Notes under the pieces: model-generated | The model's input: the letters and a program-made list of their open reading frames with translations, nothing else | Told to the model about the DNA's origin: nothing | The model's database searches: none | Made by a program: the position numbers and the translations under genes | Assembly: GCA_947565255.1 (NCBI GenBank) | Contig: CANOFI010000128.1 | Span: forward strand, 1 to 6,884 | DNA from: an uncultured Lachnospiraceae bacterium | GTDB taxonomy: Bacteria; Bacillota; Clostridia; Lachnospirales; Lachnospiraceae | Direction: 5' to 3' | Length of the DNA: 6,884 bases | Shown: positions 1 to 6,517 of the stretch, one piece after another | Numbering within the stretch: position 1 is the first letter of the stretch | How the letters are laid out: every line of letters begins with the position of its first letter

Positions 1-44
1 GTATAGTAAAACCATCAAAAATATTTCAGGAAGGAAGTCAGAGT
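1..44 (+). promoter_or_regulatory. Leader and ribosome binding site of the response regulator gene
   Basis: This is the only upstream sequence available for the operon. A strong purine-rich ribosome binding site, AGGAAGGAAG at 28-37, lies 7 bases before the ATG at 45 and supports that start. TATAGT at 2-7 matches a sigma-A -10 box at five of six positions and would give a leader of about 30 bases. Its -35 partner would lie outside the window, so the promoter part is only a candidate; the ribosome binding site is firm. Confidence 0.45.
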
Positions 45-752
45 ATGGAACAATATCATATTCTCGTGGTGGACGATGATGAGCAGATTGTCCGTTCGCT
101 GTCAAAGCTGCTGGAATTGGAAGGGTATATCGTCTATCAGGCGTTTGACGGCATGGCGGCGCTTGATATACTTATGGCAAGGCAGGTACATCTTATCCTT
201 TTGGATGTCATGATGCCAAAGCTCAACGGGCTGTCGGCGCTGATGAAGATACGGGAGCAGAATAACATTCCGGTCATTATGCTGTCAGCGAAAACCGAGG
301 AGAGCGACAAGGTGCTGGGGCTGTCGATGGGAGCGGACGATTATGTGACAAAACCCTACAATACAGCGGAGCTTATGGCGCGCATCGCATCCCAGCTTCG
401 GCGGTATTTTTCCCTTGGAGCGGCGAAAAGCGGTACGAAGGAACATATTATCCGAAACGGCGGACTGGAGATGAACATTAGTTCGAAGGAGGTGTCGGTG
501 GACGGCGAAACCGTCCGTTTAACGGCTACGGAATATAAAATCATGGAGCTTTTGATGACGCATATAGGACATGTCTTTTCTGCGGAAGAAATTTATGACA
601 GGGTATGGCAGGAGGAGGCATTTGGCGTGGAGAACACAGTAATGGTGCATATCCGGCGTATTCGGGAAAAAATCGAGATAACGCCGAAGAACCCAAAATA
701 TTTAAAGGTGGTGTGGGGCATTGGCTACAAAATGGAAAAATATGACGCCTAA
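45..752 (+). CDS. OmpR/VanR-family two-component response regulator
   Basis: A cytoplasmic DNA-binding response regulator of 235 residues, the normal full length for the OmpR class. The receiver domain (about 4-118) has the acidic pair D10/D11, the phospho-acceptor D54 in the LLDVMMP motif, S81 at the switch Ser/Thr position, Y100 at the switch aromatic, and K103 in the TKP motif. A winged-helix effector domain follows (about 135-230); the recognition helix is about 195-210 (ENTVMVHIRRIREKIE) and the C-terminal hairpin ends in WGIGYKME. All catalytic residues are present, so it should accept phosphate from the kinase encoded immediately downstream, whose start overlaps this gene's end. The likely targets include its own operon with the glycosyltransferase and YfhO genes, but that is inferred from position. 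The style resembles the VanR-like regulators common in Clostridia; nothing points to vancomycin resistance itself. Confidence 0.95.
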   Translation: MEQYHILVVDDDEQIVRSLSKLLELEGYIVYQAFDGMAALDILMARQVHLILLDVMMPKLNGLSALMKIREQNNIPVIMLSAKTEESDKVLGLSMGADDYVTKPYNTAELMARIASQLRRYFSLGAAKSGTKEHIIRNGGLEMNISSKEVSVDGETVRLTATEYKIMELLMTHIGHVFSAEEIYDRVWQEEAFGVENTVMVHIRRIREKIEITPKNPKYLKVVWGIGYKMEKYDA

Positions 753-792
753 GGCACTGGCGGCGAAGTGGAAAAACATAACGCCTAAGGCG
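717..792 (+). repeat. 36-bp tandem duplication across the regulator/kinase junction
   Basis: Bases 721-756 are repeated at 757-792 with 28 of 36 identical, and the match extends leftward through GGCA at 717-720. The best-conserved core (730-755 versus 766-791) matches at 23 of 26 positions. In the kinase frame it encodes two 12-residue units, KWKNMTPKA then KWKNITPKA. In the regulator frame the first unit encodes the last residues and the TAA at 750-752, and the second unit carries an in-frame backup TAA at 786-788. The ATG at 742 in unit one corresponds to ATA at 778 in unit two. Confidence 0.85.
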
Positions 793-2364
793 GCCGGTAT
801 ATGGATAGGATTTTTTGTATTGGCGGCGATGGATATGATGTTGCTGTCGCGGAGATTTTACGGATATAGTAATTGGGATACCTGGTACTGGTGGGGAGGA
901 AGTGAAAAGCACGACCTCTACGGAGGAAGGTACTGTCTTGCGGCGGCAGCCCTGTTTGCATGTATGGCTGTCATTGCAGTGACCAGTCTGAGAAAAGAAC
1001 ATAAGTTCGAAAAAGTAGGAAAGGAGCGTGCCATAGACCGGATCAAGACGGAACTGATAATGGTTGTACTTATTGTCTGCCTGGTGCAGTATATCCGCTG
1101 GATTCATATAAGCGGATATGATCTGTGGGGCACTGAGACATCACTGCGCAGTATAGAAAGCATCCTTCGGACATTGTCAATAATAAGCCTTGTAAATAGT
1201 GTATTTCTCGGAGGCTGTTTGCTGCTGTGGCGAAAATACCGGCTTGGGATTTTCGGAAAAACGACTTTGCTTGTCAGTGTAATACGCCGGTATAAGGAGA
1301 GCACGCCTCTGGAGAAAAGGCTGGTAAAACGCAGGCGTGCAAGCGTGCTGGCAGTCACGGCAGCATTTTTTGCCGGGATTGTTGCAGTAGCAGGTATTGC
1401 ATCAGACGGCTGGATGAGCGAGGAAACCGTAATTGTTATAGTTTGTCTGATTCTGATATACGTCATTTTTATAAAGAACGTTTGTTCACCAAAAAGAAAT
1501 AAAGAGATCAGCATTTTAGTCAGCCACATTCATGCCATGTCGCAGGGCGAGGATTTGTCCATACAAAATCCGATGCCGCCGGGGGCGCTTCTCTATGAGG
1601 CGGATGAAGAGCTGCAGAACATCGAGGCGGCCATCCGCGAAAGTGCAAGGCAGCAGATGCAGGCACAGAGGCTGAAAATGGACCTGATTACCAATGTTTC
1701 CCATGACCTGAAAACGCCGCTGACCTCCATGGTGGCATACACGGATTTGCTGAAAAAAGAGGAGTTAAGTCCGGAGGCAAAGGATTATGTGGAGGCGATT
1801 TCCACCAAACAGCAGCATCTCAAGGATATGATACAGAGCGTCTTTGAGCTGTCAAAGTCTACAAGTGGCGTGGAGGAGCTGCACATGGAGCGGCTGGATA
1901 TGAAGAGGCTTGTGGAGCAGATGTTAGGAGATATGGAGGAGCAGATTGTGGCAAGCGGAAATGTTATCCGTACCCGGTATGAGGGGAATCAGTTTTTCTT
2001 TGTGGCAGATAACTCCAAAATGTACCGCGTCATGCAGAATTTACTGGAAAATGCCCTGAAATATTCGATGAATGGCACACGTATCCACATCGAGCTAATA
2101 CAGACGGAGGATGGGCAGGTCCGGCTGGAAATGAAAAACATTGCCTCCTATGAGATGGAATTTCGCGGCGAGGAGATGTTAGAGAGGTTCGCAAGGGCGG
2201 ACCAGGCAAGGACCGCAGGCGGCGGAAACGGACTGGGGCTTGCCATCACAGACAGTTATGTCCGCAATATGGGCGGACAAATCCGGCTGGAAGTGGACGG
2301 AGATTTGTTTAAGGCAATTGTTTCCTTTCCTGTGGAGCAGGAGCCGGGATTAACAAGAAGATAA
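721..2364 (+). CDS. Six-helix membrane sensor histidine kinase (VanS-like, HisKA/HATPase_c)
   Basis: Sensor kinase partner of the upstream regulator. Numbering is from TTG 721, which has AAAGGTGG at 704-711 nine bases upstream. ATG 742 (residue 8) is the alternative start but has a poor ribosome binding site; either way the gene overlaps the regulator. Six membrane segments are visible (about 26-42, 71-90, 110-128, 150-170, 207-227, 235-254), with a basic inside loop at 186-206. The 43-71 loop, predicted outside, is very rich in Trp and Tyr. No clear HAMP or PAS domain is seen. A helical linker (about 292-320) leads to the H box with phospho-acceptor H328 (NVSHDLKTPL), the N box around N440/N444, and a C-terminal G box GGGNGLGLAI (500-509). 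The DxGxG G1 box is replaced by the KNIASYEM-type sequence, which I recall as usual for this clostridial subfamily. It should autophosphorylate at H328 and pass phosphate to D54 of the regulator. The ligand is unknown. Confidence 0.93.
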   Translation: MATKWKNMTPKALAAKWKNITPKAAGIWIGFFVLAAMDMMLLSRRFYGYSNWDTWYWWGGSEKHDLYGGRYCLAAAALFACMAVIAVTSLRKEHKFEKVGKERAIDRIKTELIMVVLIVCLVQYIRWIHISGYDLWGTETSLRSIESILRTLSIISLVNSVFLGGCLLLWRKYRLGIFGKTTLLVSVIRRYKESTPLEKRLVKRRRASVLAVTAAFFAGIVAVAGIASDGWMSEETVIVIVCLILIYVIFIKNVCSPKRNKEISILVSHIHAMSQGEDLSIQNPMPPGALLYEADEELQNIEAAIRESARQQMQAQRLKMDLITNVSHDLKTPLTSMVAYTDLLKKEELSPEAKDYVEAISTKQQHLKDMIQSVFELSKSTSGVEELHMERLDMKRLVEQMLGDMEEQIVASGNVIRTRYEGNQFFFVADNSKMYRVMQNLLENALKYSMNGTRIHIELIQTEDGQVRLEMKNIASYEMEFRGEEMLERFARADQARTAGGGNGLGLAITDSYVRNMGGQIRLEVDGDLFKAIVSFPVEQEPGLTRR

Positions 2365-2478
2365 TTGGATATTTTACAGGCAAAGGTTCCGTCCGGGGCC
2401 GGAGGACACAGAAGAGGAATTGCCCTGTATGGTGAAATGACATACATACCAGGCAGAAATATAAAGGAGGAACGGCAA
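2365..2478 (+). promoter_or_regulatory. Kinase/glycosyltransferase spacer with the ribosome binding site that sets the start
   Basis: This 114-base spacer is the only real gap in the four-gene unit. AAAGGAGG at 2463-2470, eight bases before ATG 2479, is a near-ideal ribosome binding site and decides the glycosyltransferase start. The spacer is open in frame from a TTG at 2365, but the 38 residues it would add do not look like part of the enzyme. A short GC-rich inverted repeat, TCCGG-GG-CCGGA (2392-2403), has no following T run, so it is not a terminator. No convincing promoter is visible, so read-through from the kinase gene is the simplest view. Confidence 0.55.
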
Positions 2479-3663
2479 ATGAATACAATATCAGTAATAG
2501 TGCCCTGTTATAATGAGGCGGAAGCAATACCGCTGTATTATGAGGAAATGAGGAAGCTTCAGACGCAGAGACGGGACATAAGAATAGAACTGTTGTTCGT
2601 GGATGACGGTTCTGTGGATGAATCTTTACAGATTATGAAAGAGCTTGCAAAACATTATGAAAATGTGGAATATATCGCATTATCCCGTAATTTTGGAAAG
2701 GAAGGCGCGCTGTATGCCGGGCTGTCCAGGGCACAGGGGGAGTATGTAGCTGTGATGGATGTGGATTTGCAGGACCCGCCCAGGCTGTTAGGGGAAATGT
2801 ATGATATTTTGCAGGAAGGAGAATATGACTGTGTTGCGACGAAACGCGGCGACCGGAAAGGAGAGCCTAAGATTCGCTCCTTCTTTGCAAATACATTTTA
2901 TAAAATGATTAATAAAATGTCAGAGACAGAGATTGTAAACGGCGCAAGGGATTACCGCCTGATGCGGCGAAAGATGGTGGATGCGGTGCTGTCCATGAGT
3001 GAGGTCAACCGCTTTTCCAAGGGCATTTTCTCATGGGTGGGTTTCCGTACAAAATGGCTGGAATATGAAAATACCGAGCGTTGTGCCGGAGAGACAAAAT
3101 GGTCCTTCTGGAAGCTGTTTCGCTATTCACTGGAGGGAATTACCGGGTTCAGCGTGGCGCCGTTATATCTGTCATCCATTGTTGGCATTCTATTTTTCCT
3201 GCTGTCCTTTCTGATGATCGGCGTTATTGTTGTGCGCACACTTGTGTGGGGAGATCCGGTGGCAGGCTGGCCGTCCATGGTATGCATCCTCTTTTTTATC
3301 GGCGGCATTCAGCTGTTCTGTATCGGGATTCTTGGGCAGTATTTATCAAAAACCTATCTGGAGGCAAAGCACCGTCCGGTAAGCATTGTCCGTGAGAGTT
3401 CTCTGGATGCGGCAGGCGGGGCTGCGGTGAGGTTCGGAAAATGCCGCAGCTATGAAGACGGCATGTTAAGACAGGAGAAGGACAGGAAACGCCGCGGCTA
3501 TGATGACGGCATGTTAAAACAGGAAAAGGACAGAAAGCGCCGCGGTTATGAAGAACATATGGAAAAGCAGGAGAACGACAGAAAAAAATGCAGCGGCTAT
3601 GACGGGGAACAGTACGGCAGGATAAAGATAAGAAGAGGACAGGCATATGCGGGCAAAAATTAG
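2479..3663 (+). CDS. Membrane-anchored family 2 glycosyltransferase (CsbB/GtrB/DPM1-like)
   Basis: A GT-A fold glycosyltransferase of 394 residues that probably transfers a sugar from a nucleotide donor to undecaprenyl phosphate on the inner membrane face. The catalytic domain (about 1-215) opens with the ISVIVPCYNEAE motif and has DDGS at 42-45, the metal-binding DVD at 94-96 inside DVDLQDPP, NGARDYRLM at 154-162, and GETKW at 204-208. Two membrane segments follow (about 228-255 and 265-288), as in CsbB/GtrB-type enzymes, then the conserved YLSKTYLEAKHRP ending around 288-300. From about 305 a long charged tail continues, including a 16-residue tandem repeat (323-370); relatives as I recall them stop near 310-330, so the tail is unusual. 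The start at ATG 2479 is fixed by AAAGGAGG at 2463-2470. The gene overlaps the next one by 17 bases, which suggests translational coupling with the YfhO partner. The donor sugar cannot be read from sequence; GlcNAc or glucose are the usual ones for this family. Confidence 0.93.
   Translation: MNTISVIVPCYNEAEAIPLYYEEMRKLQTQRRDIRIELLFVDDGSVDESLQIMKELAKHYENVEYIALSRNFGKEGALYAGLSRAQGEYVAVMDVDLQDPPRLLGEMYDILQEGEYDCVATKRGDRKGEPKIRSFFANTFYKMINKMSETEIVNGARDYRLMRRKMVDAVLSMSEVNRFSKGIFSWVGFRTKWLEYENTERCAGETKWSFWKLFRYSLEGITGFSVAPLYLSSIVGILFFLLSFLMIGVIVVRTLVWGDPVAGWPSMVCILFFIGGIQLFCIGILGQYLSKTYLEAKHRPVSIVRESSLDAAGGAAVRFGKCRSYEDGMLRQEKDRKRRGYDDGMLKQEKDRKRRGYEEHMEKQENDRKKCSGYDGEQYGRIKIRRGQAYAGKN
3445..3588 (+). 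repeat. 48-bp in-frame tandem repeat encoding the charged tail of the glycosyltransferase
   Basis: Three head-to-tail 48-bp units lie at 3445-3492, 3493-3540 and 3541-3588, with a partial fourth (about 3592-3606) after one inserted codon. Units one and two match at 42 of 48 bases; units two and three match at about 33 of 48. Each encodes 16 residues of the pattern R-[SG]-Y-[ED]-[DE]-x-M-x-[RK]-Q-E-[KN]-D-R-K-[RK], starting at residues 323, 339 and 355. The run is rich in Lys, Arg, Glu and Asp and lies after the last membrane segment, so on the cytoplasmic side. Many differences are synonymous or swap similar residues, which suggests the repeat is maintained as protein. Function is unknown. 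Confidence 0.92.
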
Positions 3664-6232
3664 GGAAAAATTAAAAAATAACAGAACAAACGTTCTTGTG
3701 TGTGTGGCGTTGTTTGCATTCAGCCAGCTGCTGTGTGTGCTGTTTGTATGGTGTTATGGGCTTTTTGGGTCGGATATCGACTGGATTAGCCAGCACAGTG
3801 TTCTGCCGGATTATTTTCGCCGGAGATTTTATGATACCGGAAGTCTGTTCCCGGATTTTGCATGGAATCTAGGGGCAGGGCAGAATATTTATAACTTATC
3901 TTATTATGGACTGTTTTCACCTGTCATCCTGTTTTCTTATCTGCTGCCTTTTGTGAAAATGGACTGGTATATAATGATAAGCAGTATGATTATGTACGGT
4001 ATGTCGGGAGTGCTGTTTTATGTGTGGACAACCGGCGTATGGAAGAGGCACCAAAGAAAGGACATCGCCGTTCCTGTCAGTACAGCCCTGCTTTTTATGC
4101 TGGCGTCGCCGCTGTTATATCACTCCTATAACCAGCTGATGTTTGTGAATTATATGCCGTTTTTGCTGCTGGCGCTGATTGGCGCAGAGCGGTATTTTCA
4201 TGACGGGAAGCGGGGATTGCTGCTATTCGGTACATGCTGCATGATACTGACCAGTTACTATTTCAGCATCGGAGGGCTTCTTTCTTTGGGGCTTTGTATG
4301 GTCGGGAAACGCATGAGGTTCCGAAAAAGGGCTGCATACGTGGGGAATCTGCTTCTTGGTATTGCGCTGGCTGGCTTTTTGCTGGTGCCGACAGCCTTTT
4401 CCCTGTTTGCAGGAAGGGTGCAGAGTGCACAGGCAGGGCAGGATGCCGTGTCAAAGATGTCGCAGGACATGGGCATAGAAAACTGGTTTGTGCCGGAGCG
4501 GTTCCTGTACAGCCCTTATGGAATTGGCCTGACGGCCATCGTGTTGTTTGTTATTGTCGGGATGGTTTTGCATGCCCGCACATGGGAGCGGAGGATACAG
4601 ACGTGGGGGATGTTGCTTGTTCTTATTCTTCCTGTTATGGCGAAGCTGCTAAACGGTGGACTGTATGTGAAGAATAAGGTTTTTATACCATTTCTTCCGC
4701 TTCTGTGTATGGAGGCGGCTTTGGAAATGCAGCGGCTGAAAGAAGCAGGTAGGGAAAAGCGAAGAGATAAAAAGATACTTGCAGGACTTTTTTTGCAGTG
4801 TGCAGTTGTACTGGGTTTAATCGCTTATACGGTAGGTACGGGTCCTTATGCAGACTATAAATGGATGCTTTGGACAGACGCCGCCCTGCTGGTTGTCGGT
4901 GTATGGTGTTATATATGGTTTTCGAGACTGCCCTGGCCGCTTATCGGTGCCTGCGGAATTTTGCTGTGTTATCACAATTTTATGCATCCCTACAGCCATC
5001 ATATGATTGGAAGGGAGGAGTATAAGGCGTTGGGAACTGAGGGGTGCCGGGATGCGGTGGAAGAGATTTTGCGGGAAGACCCTGGATTTTATCGAACGGA
5101 AGTTCTGCGTGACGGGGCGAAAAATCTTGCAAATATCAACCGCGTCCTCGATATCCGCCAAAATCTTTCCTCTATTTATTCCTCCGGCTATGACGGCGGC
5201 TATTATCAGTTTCGGAAGAAAGGATTCAGGCTGAATGTGCCTTTCCGCAATAAGATGATGCAGTCTGTCACGGATAATCCATGCTTTCTGCAGTTTATGG
5301 GTGTCCGCTATGTCCTTGCGCAGCAGCAGATTGCGGGCTATGAGAAGAAAGAAACAACAGGGCAGGGAATGTCTGTGTACGTCAACAGCAGTGCATCTCC
5401 GATCTGCTATGCAACAGGCAGAGTGATGGGAGAGCAGGAGTTTGAAGGACTTTCATTTCCCGATAACCAGACATGCCTGATGCAGTATGCCATTGTCGGC
5501 GGAGAAAAAGGAGGAACAGATGTTCGAAGCAGGATGAAGCCATGTGCCATAAGCCTTCCGCAGACGCAGAATGATGAATTCACAATGCAGGCCGCTGAGA
5601 ATGGATATGAGGTGACGGCGAAAAAGGAGGTCACGCTGGACATTCCGGTGTCAGCGGCATCGGGGGATACCGTGCTTGCCGTGCAGATGGATATAGAGAA
5701 TCGAAAAAATCAGGATATGCATGCGCGGCTGAATGGGCAGACAAACCGCCTGACCAGGCGTTCAAGCGAATATGCGAACCAGAACGATACCTTTCATTTC
5801 ATGGTTACGCTCAGAGAGGAGGGGCATGTGCAGATGAAGCTGAGTAAGGGGCGTTACCGGATTAATATGATAAAGGCATGGAGCGGCAATCTGGAATCCA
5901 TGAGAGAGGAAGCTCTCTACGAAGCGGCATTGCAGTGCGGAAAAGACCAGCCCTCCGGGGATTCTCTGGCAGGGACGATTGAGGTGGAGAAGCCTTCTTA
6001 TCTCATCACAACGATTCCTTACGACAGCCATTTTGAGATAGAAATTGACGGCAGAAAAACGAAAATTCAGAGAGTGAACGGTTCGTTCCTCGGTGCAAAG
6101 ATTAGCAAAGGCAAACATGAGGTAGTGATAACTTACCATGCGCCGGGAAGGCTGTGCGGAATGGCAATGAGTGTTTGCGCACTGGCGGGGGTTTTTGTGC
6201 TATTTGCAGCGGGGCGAAGAAGGCATGCGTAG
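3647..6232 (+). CDS. YfhO-family polytopic membrane glycosyltransferase (GT-C-like)
   Basis: An 861-residue membrane protein recognisable as YfhO family (Pfam YfhO), full length. After a basic N-terminus and a first helix (about 14-40) comes the family signature GSDIDWISQH with D43/D45, in the first outside loop where GT-C enzymes carry their catalytic acid. Next are FPDFAWNLGAGQNIYNLSYYGLFSP (in part, 68-92), about ten further helices to residue 441, a large outside domain (about 445-833) and a final helix (about 836-856) with a basic inside end. The outside domain keeps the family pieces FMGVRYVL (550-557) and, near the end, IPYDSHFEIEIDG (790-802). In Bacillus and Listeria, relatives work with a CsbB/GtlA-type GT2 to glycosylate lipoteichoic acid; the adjacent, overlapping GT2 gene argues for the same partnership. 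AAGAGGA (3633-3639), seven bases before ATG 3647, lies inside the GT2 gene. The acceptor in this organism is not known. Confidence 0.92.
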   Translation: MRAKIREKLKNNRTNVLVCVALFAFSQLLCVLFVWCYGLFGSDIDWISQHSVLPDYFRRRFYDTGSLFPDFAWNLGAGQNIYNLSYYGLFSPVILFSYLLPFVKMDWYIMISSMIMYGMSGVLFYVWTTGVWKRHQRKDIAVPVSTALLFMLASPLLYHSYNQLMFVNYMPFLLLALIGAERYFHDGKRGLLLFGTCCMILTSYYFSIGGLLSLGLCMVGKRMRFRKRAAYVGNLLLGIALAGFLLVPTAFSLFAGRVQSAQAGQDAVSKMSQDMGIENWFVPERFLYSPYGIGLTAIVLFVIVGMVLHARTWERRIQTWGMLLVLILPVMAKLLNGGLYVKNKVFIPFLPLLCMEAALEMQRLKEAGREKRRDKKILAGLFLQCAVVLGLIAYTVGTGPYADYKWMLWTDAALLVVGVWCYIWFSRLPWPLIGACGILLCYHNFMHPYSHHMIGREEYKALGTEGCRDAVEEILREDPGFYRTEVLRDGAKNLANINRVLDIRQNLSSIYSSGYDGGYYQFRKKGFRLNVPFRNKMMQSVTDNPCFLQFMGVRYVLAQQQIAGYEKKETTGQGMSVYVNSSASPICYATGRVMGEQEFEGLSFPDNQTCLMQYAIVGGEKGGTDVRSRMKPCAISLPQTQNDEFTMQAAENGYEVTAKKEVTLDIPVSAASGDTVLAVQMDIENRKNQDMHARLNGQTNRLTRRSSEYANQNDTFHFMVTLREEGHVQMKLSKGRYRINMIKAWSGNLESMREEALYEAALQCGKDQPSGDSLAGTIEVEKPSYLITTIPYDSHFEIEIDGRKTKIQRVNGSFLGAKISKGKHEVVITYHAPGRLCGMAMSVCALAGVFVLFAAGRRRHA

Positions 6233-6253
6233 TTCCCATAAAATATTTTTTGC

Positions 6254-6342
6254 TGTGTACGCCATTTAGTTTTGGAATCATTTTGAGTTCGCCATAGGCA
6301 GAAGGGAATGCCTGGTTTTGATGTTTGAATGTGATTTTCCAT
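6254..6342. repeat. Degenerate short direct repeats in the intergenic region
   Basis: TGTGTACGCCAT at 6254-6265 and TGAGTTCGCCAT at 6284-6295 match at 10 of 12 positions and are 30 bases apart. A weaker third copy, TGTGATTTTCCAT, lies at 6330-6342. GGGAATG also occurs twice, at 6304-6310 and 6349-6355, each shortly after a CCAT element. Spaced short repeats of this kind occur at the ends of some insertion sequences, IS21 family among them, so this may be a decayed element end. No transposase fragment is recognisable here. The rest of 6233-6386 shows nothing I can name. Confidence 0.3.
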
Positions 6343-6386
6343 CTGAATGGGAATGGCTTCAAAAGTTTTCTGTTTGTCATAATTGA

Positions 6387-6432
6387 AAGGTCTTCTACGA
6401 TTTCTTATGTTATCATAGAAGACCTTGTTTTA
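6387..6432 (+). terminator. Rho-independent terminator ending the four-gene unit
   Basis: A perfect 11-bp inverted repeat (AAGGTCTTCTA at 6387-6397 and TAGAAGACCTT at 6416-6426) continues inward after one C-A mismatch with three more pairs, leaving a 10-base loop (6402-6411). It is followed by TTGTTTTAT, a suitable T-rich tract on the plus strand. It lies 154 bases after the YfhO stop with no plus-strand gene between. On the minus strand the following tract is only TTTCAATT, so it could also end the converging gene, but less efficiently. Confidence 0.82.
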
Positions 6433-6517
6433 TATCACTCTTTTAAATTTTTACAATATCAGATTATATTTAAAAATAAGTTTTGTTCGTTCCAATCAGC
6501 AAGCCCTTTGGATAAGA

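Noticed and set aside
541..1107. Long minus-strand open frame of 188 codons opposite the regulator and kinase
   Set aside because: It lies antisense to two well-supported genes, has low-complexity, Pro/Ser/Arg-rich sequence typical of a reverse-frame shadow, and has no family features.
45..2364. Glycopeptide (vancomycin) resistance regulation, because the pair looks VanR/VanS-like
   Set aside because: The resemblance is to a broad clostridial family; no vanH, vanA or vanX-type genes follow, and the downstream genes point to envelope glycosylation.
2391..2407. GC-rich inverted repeat GTCCGGGGCCGGAGGAC as a terminator or operator
   Set aside because: The hairpin stem is only four pairs with a tiny loop and there is no T run after it; no second copy is seen upstream of the operon to suggest an operator.
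2420..2448. Possible internal promoter, TTGCCC at 2420-2425 and TACATA at 2443-2448 with 17-base spacing
   Set aside because: The -10 candidate matches the consensus at only three of six positions and the -35 at four, about what chance gives in this composition.
2365..2478. In-frame TTG-initiated extension of the glycosyltransferase by 38 residues
   Set aside because: The frame is open, but the strong AAAGGAGG site sits directly before ATG 2479, the family's conserved ISVIVPCYNE motif begins three residues after that ATG, and the extra residues resemble nothing in the family.
6102..6380. Minus-strand open frames of 92 and 69 codons overlapping the end of the YfhO gene
   Set aside because: They overlap a real gene antisense, lack a ribosome binding site, and cover the degenerate intergenic repeats; no protein family is recognisable.
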